Assembly: GCF_014646875.1 (NCBI RefSeq)
Contig: NZ_BMOC01000001.1
Coordinates: 245,410 to 309,409 of the forward strand
Source of the DNA: Halobellus salinus
GTDB taxonomy: Archaea > Halobacteriota > Halobacteria > Halobacteriales > Haloferacaceae
DNA length: 64,000 nucleotides
Direction of reading: 5' to 3'
The notes under the pieces: model-generated
The model's database searches: none
Told to the model about the DNA's origin: nothing
The model's input: the letters and a program-made list of their open reading frames with translations, nothing else
Shown: in pieces, positions 42,149 to 50,038 of the stretch
How the letters are laid out: each line of letters starts with the position of its first letter
How positions within the stretch are numbered: the first letter of the stretch is position 1
Made by a program: the position numbers and the translations under genes

Positions 42149-42592
42149 TCATACCGAGTCGTTCCGGATCCGACGGATGTCGATATCCACGGGCAAGTCG
42201 TCGAACTCCGGATCCGCCCCGACGACGAGTGTCGCCCCCTCGTTGAGCGCCAACGCAGCGGCGTACGAATCGCCGAGGGAGATGCCACCCGCGCCTTTGA
42301 TTCGGGCGACGGTGTTCCAGGGCGGCGTCCCGATGGTTACCCCGTAGCCACGAAGAACCCGCAGATCTCCCTCACCAATTTCGAACTCGTCGTCTCCGGG
42401 TGAGATCCGGTTCGGCTCGCCCGTCTCGAGACGTGCGATCTTGGAGACGAGTTCCGTCGCGGTTGCGTGGGAGACCGCTCCCGTCGCGTCGTCGCGTTCG
42501 ATCGACTGAAGCCGTTCGGTTACGTCCGAGGCGCCGGGTTCGTCATAAAAATAGGCGACAAGGGGCTCCGTGTCGAAGACGTACTCTGTCAT
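42149..42592 (-). CDS. vapC: PIN-domain toxin (VapC-like)
   Basis: A 147-residue protein with the PIN acidic residues: Asp in YVFDTEPLVAYFYDE, Glu in SHATATELVSKI, Asp in GISLGDSYAAALAL and Asp in VVGADPEFDDL. It overlaps by 4 nt the upstream AbrB-type gene that should encode its antitoxin. PIN toxins of this type cleave tRNA or rRNA. The module is complete, in contrast to the toxin remnants on the island. Confidence 0.88.
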   Translation of the reverse strand: MTEYVFDTEPLVAYFYDEPGASDVTERLQSIERDDATGAVSHATATELVSKIARLETGEPNRISPGDDEFEIGEGDLRVLRGYGVTIGTPPWNTVARIKGAGGISLGDSYAAALALNEGATLVVGADPEFDDLPVDIDIRRIRNDSV

Positions 42593-43056
42593 CGGCCCCG
42601 GTCGAGGCGTTCGTTCCGCTCACGTTCGAGCCGTTTGTCCTTCTCGTTCATCCCCCGGAGGCGGTCCAACACCTCACCCCGCTCGTAGCGACCGGCGTGG
42701 ACACCCTGCATCTCCTCGACCGATGGGAGCGGTTCGACCACGATCTTTCCCCCTTCCTCGCGGTCCTCGACCGAGGGGAGCGGTTCGACCACGATCTTTC
42801 CCCCTTCCTCGCGGTCCTCGACCGAGGGGAGCGGTTCGACCACGATCTTTCCCCCTTCCTCGCGGTCCTCGACCGATGGGAGCGGTTCGACCACGATCTT
42901 TCCCCCTTCCTCGCGGTCCTCGACCGATGGGAGCGGTTCGACCACGATCTTTCCCCCTTCCTCGCGGATGAGCACCTTTCCCGGCGTTTCGATCCCGAAC
43001 CGTTCGCGGAGATCCTTTGGAATCGTCGCCTGTCCCTTCCTGGATACGCGGATCAC
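42589..43056 (-). CDS. vapB: AbrB-type antitoxin with five tandem 17-residue repeats
   Basis: A 155-residue protein. Residues 1-30 are the AbrB hairpin (MIRVSRKGQATIPKDLRE then RFGIE). From about residue 31 the unit REEGGKIVVEPLPSVED is repeated five times, replacing what is normally a single strand-linker. The C-terminal 50 residues are a charged helix (GEVLDRLRGMNEKDKRLERE) for toxin binding. With one unit the protein would be about 87 residues, the usual size. Repeat number probably varies between strains. Confidence 0.88.
   Translation of the reverse strand: MIRVSRKGQATIPKDLRERFGIETPGKVLIREEGGKIVVEPLPSVEDREEGGKIVVEPLPSVEDREEGGKIVVEPLPSVEDREEGGKIVVEPLPSVEDREEGGKIVVEPLPSVEEMQGVHAGRYERGEVLDRLRGMNEKDKRLERERNERLDRGR
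42718..42966. repeat. 51-bp tandem repeat, five copies
   Basis: Units of 51 bp (42718, 42769, 42820, 42871, 42922) differ only at a GATGG/GAGGG position. The length is a multiple of three, so copy-number change keeps the antitoxin frame. Confidence 0.95.
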
Positions 43057-43219
43057 GTCCCCATCCGAAGTACTACTCGACAGCTGTGTGTTACAGTGTG
43101 ACTCGGTATCCCTAAAATAGTGCCGTAGTACGCTCGGCTAACGGACTACTCCGTTTCCGCGCTCCACACTGTGAACGCTGTTCATCCGTCGAATCGGCCG
43201 TGTCAGTCGAACGCGACCC

Positions 43220-43531
43220 CTACGCGTCGCGGTCCGTGCTGCTGCCATCCGCTCCCTGCGCTGCGTCGACCGTGTCGGCGTGCGAGTGGAGCGCGTCACC
43301 GAGCGTCCGCGCCTCGTCGGCCGACAGTGTCACCTCGTCGGCGTGGGCAGGGAGTTCGTCGAGGTGACTGTTGTCGATCTCGAGTTGGAACTTCACGTGA
43401 TCCGGGTTCTTCCGCGGGGAGGTGACGTTCAGCACCGCGGGGCCCGACTCCTCGAAGTCGTGGCCGCGGGCGGTGGCGTCGGCGAGATCCAGCGTCGTGT
43501 AGGCGTTCACCTTGAGTAGTCGGTTTGACAT
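43220..43531 (-). CDS. DUF6360 protein
   Basis: 103 residues from the ATG at 43531 (MSNRLLKVNAYTTLDLADA). The order LLKVNAYTTLDL, GPAVLNVTSPRKNPDHVKFQ and HADEVTLSADEARTLGDAL matches the haloarchaeal DUF6360 family of unknown function. A longer frame to 43615 runs toward the MITE and is not needed. No functional clue arises from the neighbours. Confidence 0.8.
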   Translation of the reverse strand: MSNRLLKVNAYTTLDLADATARGHDFEESGPAVLNVTSPRKNPDHVKFQLEIDNSHLDELPAHADEVTLSADEARTLGDALHSHADTVDAAQGADGSSTDRDA

Positions 43532-43613
43532 TGGTGATAGTGGCGCGTCGGGGGGCAAGTGGGTGTCGGCTCTCGATGGGGGACGAAGCCGGACTCCGAG
43601 GCCCGGCGGCGTC

Positions 43614-43693
43614 ATACTGTCGGCTATAGTCGCGTGACGTATTTCGACACCCCGGGGTGTCGAAAATCTTCACGTAGTTATAGCCGACAGTAT
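43614..43693. mobile_element. 80-bp palindromic MITE
   Basis: Terminal arms ATACTGTCGGCTATA and their exact complement enclose an almost fully self-complementary core, with a 22-bp perfect palindrome in the middle (TTCGACACCCC and its complement). Both halves can be aligned over 40 nt. Such structures are non-autonomous transposon derivatives. The right end coincides with the stop codon of the nitrite/sulfite reductase gene (43693-43695). Confidence 0.85.
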
Positions 43694-45456
43694 CAGTCGT
43701 CGGCGGGCGCGGGCGGGCTAGCGTCCAGCCCGTCGTCGGCGGCGTAGGGGTACCACGTCATCTTGGTGTTGTGCATCATCGGGTCCTCGTAGTCGGTCTC
43801 TTCGGGTTCGACGAGGTCACCGAGTTCCTCGTCGTCGTGGCGAGCAACGAACTCACGGAAGCCCTCGCCTTCGGCGCGTCGGTCGGCGAACCCCTCGATC
43901 AGGTTCGCGATCGCGCCGGGCACTTCGTCAACCGGGACGCGTTGAGTGACCCACCGCGCGAACTGTGGCTCGTCACCGAGTCCGCCGCCGAGCCCGACGT
44001 CGAGCGCCTCGACCGCCTCGCCGTTCTTCCGGGTCTTCATACCGCGGAGGCTCACGTCGGCGATCTGCGGCTGCGCACACGACGCCGTACACCCGGAGAG
44101 GTGGATGTGAAACTCGTCGACGTTTTCTGGGAGATCAACGTGCTGCTTCAGCCACCGGGCGTACCGGACCTGGCGGTTCTTGGTCTCGACGATCGAAAGC
44201 GAACAGAACTCGGTGCCGGTACACGCGACCGACCCGCGCATGAACGGCGAGGGGGCGGGCGAGTAGTGCTCGAGTAGCGGCTCCGCGAGGAAGTCGTCGA
44301 GTTCGGAGTCCGGCACGTCGGTCACGATGACATTCTGGCGCTGGGACAGCCGGACCTCGCCGGAGCCGTATTCCTCGGCAAGGTCGGCGAGTTCGAGCAC
44401 GTCGTCGGCGCCCATCCGGCCGACCAGGACGTTCAGCCCGACGAAGTTTGTGCCGTCCTTCTGGTCGTGGACGCCCACGAGATCGTTGCGCTCGCCACCG
44501 CCGGTGTTGTAGGTGTACTCGTCGCGAACATCCCGGCCCGCAGTGTGGAGCTCGAAGTCGACGTACTCGTCTTGGAGGGTCTCGCGGACCGCGTCGGCGC
44601 CCCATTCGTCGACGAGGAACTTGATCCGGGCGTTGTACCGGTCCTCGCGGTCGCCGTTGTCGCGGAACAGCGCCGAGAGCCCACCGGCGACCTCGGCGAC
44701 GTTGTCGGGGTGAACCCACACGTCGATGTCGCGTGCGAGCCGGGGTTCGTTCCGCGAGAGCCCGCCGCCGACGCGGACGTTGAACCCGACGACGTCGTCT
44801 CCGTCGATCTGCTTGTACGCGGGCTCGAACGCGAGGTCGTTGATGTCACCCTGGCCGGAGCCGTCCGCCGAGCCGGTGACCGAAACCTTCCACTTCCGGG
44901 GGAGATTCGAGTGGTCGTCGTTGCCCTTGAACTCCTCGTTCAAGCTTCGGATGACCGGCCAGGCGTCGATGACTTCTTGCCCATCTTTGCCGGCGACGGG
45001 GTTGCCAACGATGTTCCGCCAGGAGTCGCCGCAGGCCTGCTGGGTCGAGAGCCCGTTTGCCTCCAGTTTCTCGAAGATGTCGGGCACGTCGGAGAGCTCG
45101 ATCCAGTGGAGCTGGATCGACTGCCGCGTGGTGAAGTCGGCGTACGACTCGCCGAAGATGGGGTTGGCGCCGGGGCCGCGGGCGTACTCGTCGGCAATCT
45201 CGCCGACGGCCCGGAGCTGTCCGGGTTCGAGCACGCCGTTCGGCGTCCCGATCCGCATCATGAAGTACCCCTCCTGGCCGTTCCGCTGGTGGTACAGCCC
45301 CCACCATTTGAACCGCTCGAACCACGCGTCGTGTTCGTCTTCCGGAATCGAGTCGTACCCCTGCTCGGCGAACTCGAAGAGGTGCTCGCGGATCTCGTTG
45401 CCGTAGACCTCGGACTTCCAGTTTTCCACGTCGGATGGCATCGGTACCGTGTCCAC
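43693..45456 (-). CDS. nirA: Siroheme ferredoxin-nitrite/sulfite reductase
   Basis: A 587-residue protein with two ferredoxin-like half domains and two siroheme-binding halves. The 4Fe-4S/siroheme cysteines are C412 and C418 (ACTGTEFC) and C456 and C460 (SGCTASC). Substrate-site basic residues are likely in FTTRQSIQLHWIE and SQRQNVIVTD. It catalyses six-electron reduction of nitrite to ammonia or of sulfite to sulfide; haloarchaeal homologues are usually assimilatory nitrite reductases. M6 (MPSDVENW) is an alternative start. A MITE touches the stop codon. Confidence 0.9.
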   Translation of the reverse strand: MDTVPMPSDVENWKSEVYGNEIREHLFEFAEQGYDSIPEDEHDAWFERFKWWGLYHQRNGQEGYFMMRIGTPNGVLEPGQLRAVGEIADEYARGPGANPIFGESYADFTTRQSIQLHWIELSDVPDIFEKLEANGLSTQQACGDSWRNIVGNPVAGKDGQEVIDAWPVIRSLNEEFKGNDDHSNLPRKWKVSVTGSADGSGQGDINDLAFEPAYKQIDGDDVVGFNVRVGGGLSRNEPRLARDIDVWVHPDNVAEVAGGLSALFRDNGDREDRYNARIKFLVDEWGADAVRETLQDEYVDFELHTAGRDVRDEYTYNTGGGERNDLVGVHDQKDGTNFVGLNVLVGRMGADDVLELADLAEEYGSGEVRLSQRQNVIVTDVPDSELDDFLAEPLLEHYSPAPSPFMRGSVACTGTEFCSLSIVETKNRQVRYARWLKQHVDLPENVDEFHIHLSGCTASCAQPQIADVSLRGMKTRKNGEAVEALDVGLGGGLGDEPQFARWVTQRVPVDEVPGAIANLIEGFADRRAEGEGFREFVARHDDEELGDLVEPEETDYEDPMMHNTKMTWYPYAADDGLDASPPAPADD

Positions 45457-45509
45457 GCCCCCCGTTTGGAAAGAAGGTGGTATGGCGTCAACCCTGCCCG
45501 CTGCTCCAG

Positions 45510-45932
45510 TTAACCGGATGTTGTTTCCGGTTCGCCGGCGGCCGGCTCGTCGGGGGCGTTCGGGCGCACGCTGAGGACGCCGTCGCGGTCGACAGCAGCG
45601 AACTCCCCATTAAGTATCCGACCGACAGGCACCCACTCGACCGTCGATTTCGTGCCGCAGACGATGCACTGGCCGTAGACGCGCGCCGTGACCGTCCGGC
45701 CGTCTACCCCCACGTTCAGGAAGTTCTCGACCACCAGATCCGCGATGTCGCACTCACAAAACCCCGGCGCGTCGAGCCGCCAGAGCTCGCTCACGCTCAC
45801 CCGGCGTGTATCGTCCACAGAGAGCCACGCGCCGTCGTCAAGCACGCGGAGTCGGGTCGTCATATTCCCGGCTACGTGCCGGTCCCCCTCGGCTCTGACG
45901 GCGTCCACAAACCGCGACGGCGTCCACGACAC
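45510..45932 (-). CDS. Conserved hypothetical with Cys motifs
   Basis: A 140-residue protein with beta-rich composition, a CECDIADLVVENF segment and a GQCIVCGTKSTVEW segment. Four Cys in CxC and CxxC spacing could bind one metal. It lies 53 nt upstream of nirA on the same strand, so co-expression is possible. No family was recognised. Confidence 0.65.
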   Translation of the reverse strand: MSWTPSRFVDAVRAEGDRHVAGNMTTRLRVLDDGAWLSVDDTRRVSVSELWRLDAPGFCECDIADLVVENFLNVGVDGRTVTARVYGQCIVCGTKSTVEWVPVGRILNGEFAAVDRDGVLSVRPNAPDEPAAGEPETTSG

Positions 45933-46081
45933 GCCGACGCGAACGAGTTCGGTCGCCGTGGTGCGGTTTCACCGGTTCGAGGCCGTCCCAGGTGGCGGAT
46001 GTTCGTTCCGGTATCCGGGAGTAGGGGCCCGATTTACTCCGGAGGCGGCGCTTATACGAGACAAGGTCCAGTGGTGTTGTG

Positions 46082-46222
46082 ATGACAGACCCGGCTTCGA
46101 CGCACGACGCATTCACCGAGGACTCGGGCGGACAGCGGCAGCACGCCCCGGCGGACGTGGCGCCGGAACTGTACGGATCGACGGATGTTCAGGGGGAGCG
46201 CCCGACTGCGGAGCCGCGGTGA
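46082..46222 (+). CDS. 46-residue hypothetical protein
   Basis: MTDPASTHDAFTEDSGGQRQ and 26 more residues, including an ELYGSTD turn. Its TGA overlaps the GTG of the next small gene (GTGA), which supports both as real. Confidence 0.5.
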   Translation: MTDPASTHDAFTEDSGGQRQHAPADVAPELYGSTDVQGERPTAEPR

Positions 46223-46413
46223 CCACCAGGATGGACGCCGACCCGAACGACGACTCCGAGGCCGAGGAGTCGGCGGCCGACGACGCCGCGGACGCAGAGC
46301 CGGAGAGCGATGACGCCGAGTCAGACGAGTTCGCCCACCTCGACAGCCTCTCGGACGGCGCGGGGTGTGCGGAGGTCTGGGAGCACCTCTCCGAGACTCG
46401 CGACGGGGGATAG
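46219..46413 (+). CDS. Small acidic protein
   Basis: 64 residues from GTG at 46219 (or 60 from ATG at 46231). A stretch of Asp, Glu, Ala and Ser is followed by EFAHLDSLSDGAGCAEVWEH, a tail seen in many haloarchaeal small acidic proteins. The function is unknown. Confidence 0.7.
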   Translation: MTTRMDADPNDDSEAEESAADDAADAEPESDDAESDEFAHLDSLSDGAGCAEVWEHLSETRDGG

Positions 46414-46478
46414 CTGCCGTGCCGAGGGTCCGTGGGCTGGGAGAGGTTTTTATTCGTCGCCCGGTTATCTGAATTCGA

Positions 46479-47162
46479 ATGGCAGACGACGATGCCACCG
46501 ACGATCCGGGGCGGTTCCCGGTGGATCGCGAACAACCCGTCGGTGAGCCCGTCGTTCGCGCGGACCCGGAAGTCACCGGGCAGCGCGCGGAGCGTGCTGT
46601 CGGGTTCAGCCCCGACGACCCCGAGAGCGTGGCCGAGGCCGCCGAGACGGTCCGGGCGTTCGCCGAGAACACCGTTGGGGGGCCGGACAACGTGTACATG
46701 CTCCGCGGGGCGGCCGCCTGCGCGGCGCTTGTTCGCGGTGTCGGGTCGTACAAGACGGCAGTCGAACGCGCCGGCGGCGACGTGTCGGTTTCGTTCGTCC
46801 GGAAGTGGGCACGCGTCCACGACCTCCCACAGGCGATCCGGCGGCACGTCGCCCGCGGCGACATCGCCCCGACGGCGGCGAAACACATCGCGCGGGTCTC
46901 CGGTGGTGACCGTTACGACTTGGCGTGGGCGGTGGTGGACGCCGACCTCACCGTGCGGCAGGTGCGCCGGATCGCTGGCGAGGTCGATGGCGATACGTCC
47001 GCGGCCGGCGCGCTCAGGGCACACGGGGTCGAACTGGGACACCCGAAGCTGTCGCTTCCACTCGACGTCTACCGGGAACTCCGTCGCCGGGCCTCGGTCG
47101 AGAACAGAACACCCGGCGACCTGGTCGGCGACGCGCTCGAGGTGTACTTCACCGACGAGTGA
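46479..47162 (+). CDS. ParB-like HTH protein (DUF7119-like)
   Basis: A 227-residue protein. A disordered N-terminus leads to a helical domain: VYMLRGAAACAALVRGVGSY, KTAVERAGGDVSVSFVRKWA and PQAIRRHVARGDIAPTAAKH, which is like the HTH of ParB proteins. A ribbon-helix-helix-like tail (KLSLPLDVYRELRRRASVEN) ends it. It matches the widespread haloarchaeal DUF7119 family. The start is leaderless or nearly so. Confidence 0.78.
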   Translation: MADDDATDDPGRFPVDREQPVGEPVVRADPEVTGQRAERAVGFSPDDPESVAEAAETVRAFAENTVGGPDNVYMLRGAAACAALVRGVGSYKTAVERAGGDVSVSFVRKWARVHDLPQAIRRHVARGDIAPTAAKHIARVSGGDRYDLAWAVVDADLTVRQVRRIAGEVDGDTSAAGALRAHGVELGHPKLSLPLDVYRELRRRASVENRTPGDLVGDALEVYFTDE

Positions 47163-47226
47163 CCGCCGCCCGCGACGGACACCGAGACTAAACGCTTATG
47201 CCCGCCGGCGAGTTACCGTTGTGTGT

Positions 47227-47300
<74 letters not shown>

Positions 47301-47394
47301 TGAGAACCCGACGAACGAAGCGAGCGCGACCGTCTCGCGTCGGGACAACTCCCGCCTGGCCTGTCGGTCAACGACCGGAAGTCCCCACAGCCGG

Positions 47395-48432
47395 TCAGTC
47401 GTCGCACGGAAACGGCGACTCGGCCGCGCCCGCCGGATCCGTCTCGTGTCGGCGACGTCCGTAACACCGGATCCGGCAGATCTCACGGCGGAGAGCCCCG
47501 CGCTCGATCAGCGCGAACCCCGCGACCACGACGGCAAACCCGGCGATCGTCACCGGAGACACCCCCGTTCCGAACAGCAGCCACCCGAATACGGCGGCGA
47601 CGATCGGGACCACGTACGCCACGAGGTTCGTCCGGACCGGACCGATCCGGTCAATGAGGTCGAACCGGATCGCGTACGCGACCGCGGTCGACGGGACCCC
47701 AACCACGAGCAGACTCGCGACCGTCGGGAGGCCAACGCCGACGACGGCGGTCGGCGGTTCCCCGACGAGAGCACTCGCCGCGTGGAGAACGGTCGCACCG
47801 ACGGCTGCCGCCCACGCAGTCAACGGGAGACTCCCCATCTTCGGTTGGACCCGCTTGAGCAGTACGCTCCCGATGGCGACGGCGGCCGCCGCTCCGAGGA
47901 CGAACCCCTGGCCGACGGTCCCGGCGCTCGTGAGCGTGGCCGGCGACGGTTGGAGGATGACGATAACACCGGTCAGCGCGACTCCGATGCCGAGCACGCC
48001 GGCGGCAGACAGCCGATCGCCGAGGAGCCACCACGCGATGATCGGCGCCAACACCGGGTTCAGCCCGTACATCATCGACGCCATAGCCGGCGTGGTCGAC
48101 CCTTGACCCACGAACAGCAGGGCGTTGTTCAGCGCGATCAGGAACACGCCGGCGACCCCGACCCCCAGCAGATCCCCCCGCGTCCGCGGTAGCCACGTCG
48201 ACCGGGGCCGCGTAGCGAGGACGTAGCCCCCGAGCACGACGGCGGCGATGTCGAACCGAAGGCTCGCGAAGAGCAGCGGCGGGAGCTCTCGGAGCCCCGT
48301 CTCGATCGCGACGAACGAACACCCGAACAGTACGGCAGCCAACACGAACAGCGCCGCGTTCCGATACCGCGACAGCGACGGATATTGTTCGAAATGTGTT
48401 CGTATTTGTATACTTTTACTCAGCGGAACCAC
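47395..48432 (-). CDS. EamA/DMT-family transporter
   Basis: A 345-residue protein with ten hydrophobic helices in two EamA repeats (AALFVLAAVLFGCSFVAIET ... SAAGVLGIGVALTGVIVILQ, and VGQGFVLGAAAAVAIGSVLL ... FAVVVAGFALIERGAL). Drug/metabolite transporters export small metabolites or amino acids; the substrate is unknown. An A/T-rich promoter lies around 48390-48420 and may favour a start a few codons inside. Confidence 0.88.
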   Translation of the reverse strand: MVPLSKSIQIRTHFEQYPSLSRYRNAALFVLAAVLFGCSFVAIETGLRELPPLLFASLRFDIAAVVLGGYVLATRPRSTWLPRTRGDLLGVGVAGVFLIALNNALLFVGQGSTTPAMASMMYGLNPVLAPIIAWWLLGDRLSAAGVLGIGVALTGVIVILQPSPATLTSAGTVGQGFVLGAAAAVAIGSVLLKRVQPKMGSLPLTAWAAAVGATVLHAASALVGEPPTAVVGVGLPTVASLLVVGVPSTAVAYAIRFDLIDRIGPVRTNLVAYVVPIVAAVFGWLLFGTGVSPVTIAGFAVVVAGFALIERGALRREICRIRCYGRRRHETDPAGAAESPFPCDD

Positions 48433-48636
48433 CGGCTCGATACCGTTTCGATCATACTTCGGTTTACGGGCTACAGAGGGAAGAATACCCCGGTATAACC
48501 AGTGTCACGGGTCACTCAACCACGGTGTACGCTCCCGGTTCGGTGCGGATTTTTATTGAATATAACAATTAACTATTTATCGAGAGGTATCCGGGGCGCC
48601 CGGCTTCAGTGTTCACGAAATATCAGTTTGTGTGTA

Positions 48637-49053
48637 CTACTCGACGGGGCGCGTGGCGAGGACTCGGTCAGTCAACCAGCAGCCCTCAAAACGGCCACGC
48701 TGCTGTTTCGAGAGGCCGAACTCGTAGGTCATCGTTCGACCACGTGGACCAGTCAGCGTCACCGGCTGTGTCGCCCGGCGGTCGGTCCGTTCCAGCGACC
48801 CCGTGGTGGCTTCGATGTGATCGATCATCGGTGCGTACGTCCGACCCTCCACCATCGCGACGAACCGCGAGAGCGGGCCTGTCGCCCGGCGGTTGGCCGG
48901 GGAAGCAAAGTTGTACGCCGTCTTGATGCCGGCGTTGTGTATCGGGTCGTCGTTGTCAGCTAGTCCGGCCAGCTGAATCTCAACGACCCGCTCCGGTCCG
49001 TCCGATGGGTCCGGTGTCGATACCGTCTCAATGGGATAATCCGCGTCATTCAT
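48637..49053 (-). CDS. DUF4864-like protein
   Basis: A 138-residue alpha-beta protein: IQLAGLADNDD, IKTAYNFASPANRRATGPLS, RFVAMVEGRTYAPMID and a C-terminal beta pair TYEFGLSKQQ, CWLTDRV. The order matches DUF4864, an NTF2-like family of unknown role. No signal peptide is present. Confidence 0.65.
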   Translation of the reverse strand: MNDADYPIETVSTPDPSDGPERVVEIQLAGLADNDDPIHNAGIKTAYNFASPANRRATGPLSRFVAMVEGRTYAPMIDHIEATTGSLERTDRRATQPVTLTGPRGRTMTYEFGLSKQQRGRFEGCWLTDRVLATRPVE

Positions 49054-49290
49054 CGGCTCTGAAGCTCCATACTGGGACAGTACGCACCCGACTGGTGTGA
49101 ACCTGCTCCCGACCGGAGCCAGCGACTCCGGTTGTGGTGCGACGTCACCCCTGAGGTGTCGTGACGGCGCTCCTCGCTCGTCTCACGGTCCGCTGATCGA
49201 GGTGGTAACGCCCGTGCCGTGTCGGAATCGGATCGAGCGCGGTCGTGACGCGGTGGTCCGACCCGGGCGGTTCGTCTGCCAACCCGGCGG
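49054..49290. other. Gap without a gene
   Basis: Short frames only. Nothing convincing is seen. Confidence 0.4.
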
Positions 49291-49923
49291 TCACCCCGTC
49301 GTTGCGTCGCCACGCATCGAGGGGTGGACCGTACAGATGTAGTAGTCCAGTCCGGCGGCAAGGTCAGCGGTCATCGTGAACGCGAGCGTGTCGCCGTCGT
49401 CGCGCCAATCGACGGCGTCGCTGTCCTCAAACTCGCCGTCGGCGGACTGTGAGAGCAGCGGTGTGTCGTCAGACCGTCGTAACGCGAAGGGGTGTGCGCT
49501 CCGGGCGTCGTTGTCGATCACGTACTGGGTGCCGACCTCGAAGGTCATCGTCGGGTTCCGCTTGTCGGTGGGTGCGACCGACTCACTCTCGTCGTTGACG
49601 ACGACCCAGGCACTGATCCCCTCGCTGTCGATTCGTAGGGTGACCTCGTCGGGCGGGGCCGCAGTGGGGGTTGGAGTGGCCGTAGGCGTTGCAGTCGGTG
49701 TGGCTGTCTCAGTTGTGGTGGGTGCTGCGGTCGGTGTGGCTGTCTCGGTTGTGGTGGGTGCTGCGGTCGGTGTGGCTGTCTCGGTTGTGGTGGGTGTCTC
49801 AGTCGGCGGCGGGGTGTTGCTGCCGGCGTCCGTGGTTGTCGACTGATCGTCCGCTGAACAGCCAGCGAGACCCGCCAGTGCCGCCACGGCCGCGTAGAGT
49901 ATAGTGCGCCGGGTTCGTTCCAT
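49291..49923 (-). CDS. Cupredoxin-domain Tat lipoprotein
   Basis: A 210-residue protein. A twin-arginine (RTRRTILY) and lipobox LAGLAGC direct Tat export and lipid attachment. A Thr/Pro-rich stalk is made of three 12-residue repeats. The C-terminal domain is a blue copper fold: ligands are His in ARSAHPF, Cys in YYICTVHPSM, His in CTVHP and Met. It would shuttle electrons at the outer surface. ATG at 49923 is preferred to a TTG three bases upstream. Confidence 0.85.
   Translation of the reverse strand: MERTRRTILYAAVAALAGLAGCSADDQSTTTDAGSNTPPPTETPTTTETATPTAAPTTTETATPTAAPTTTETATPTATPTATPTPTAAPPDEVTLRIDSEGISAWVVVNDESESVAPTDKRNPTMTFEVGTQYVIDNDARSAHPFALRRSDDTPLLSQSADGEFEDSDAVDWRDDGDTLAFTMTADLAAGLDYYICTVHPSMRGDATTG
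49694..49801. repeat. 36-bp tandem repeat, three copies
   Basis: Units at 49694, 49730 and 49766 encode TTTETATPTAAP in the lipoprotein stalk. The length is a multiple of three and can vary without a frameshift. Confidence 0.85.
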
Positions 49924-50038
49924 CAACTACTCCAGCTCCGGCGTTCGGGTACAGTTTGAGTGTGCGCCCACACCGTATGATAGGGGTTCGGAAGCAATAA
50001 TTGTCGCGGCCGGAGGGGCGCGGACGCCCCCAGACGTG

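Noticed and set aside
46052..47042. Long minus-strand frames of 278 and 309 residues
   Set aside because: They are antisense shadows of the small acidic genes and the ParB-like gene, with arginine- and proline-rich composition typical of wrong frames in high-GC DNA.
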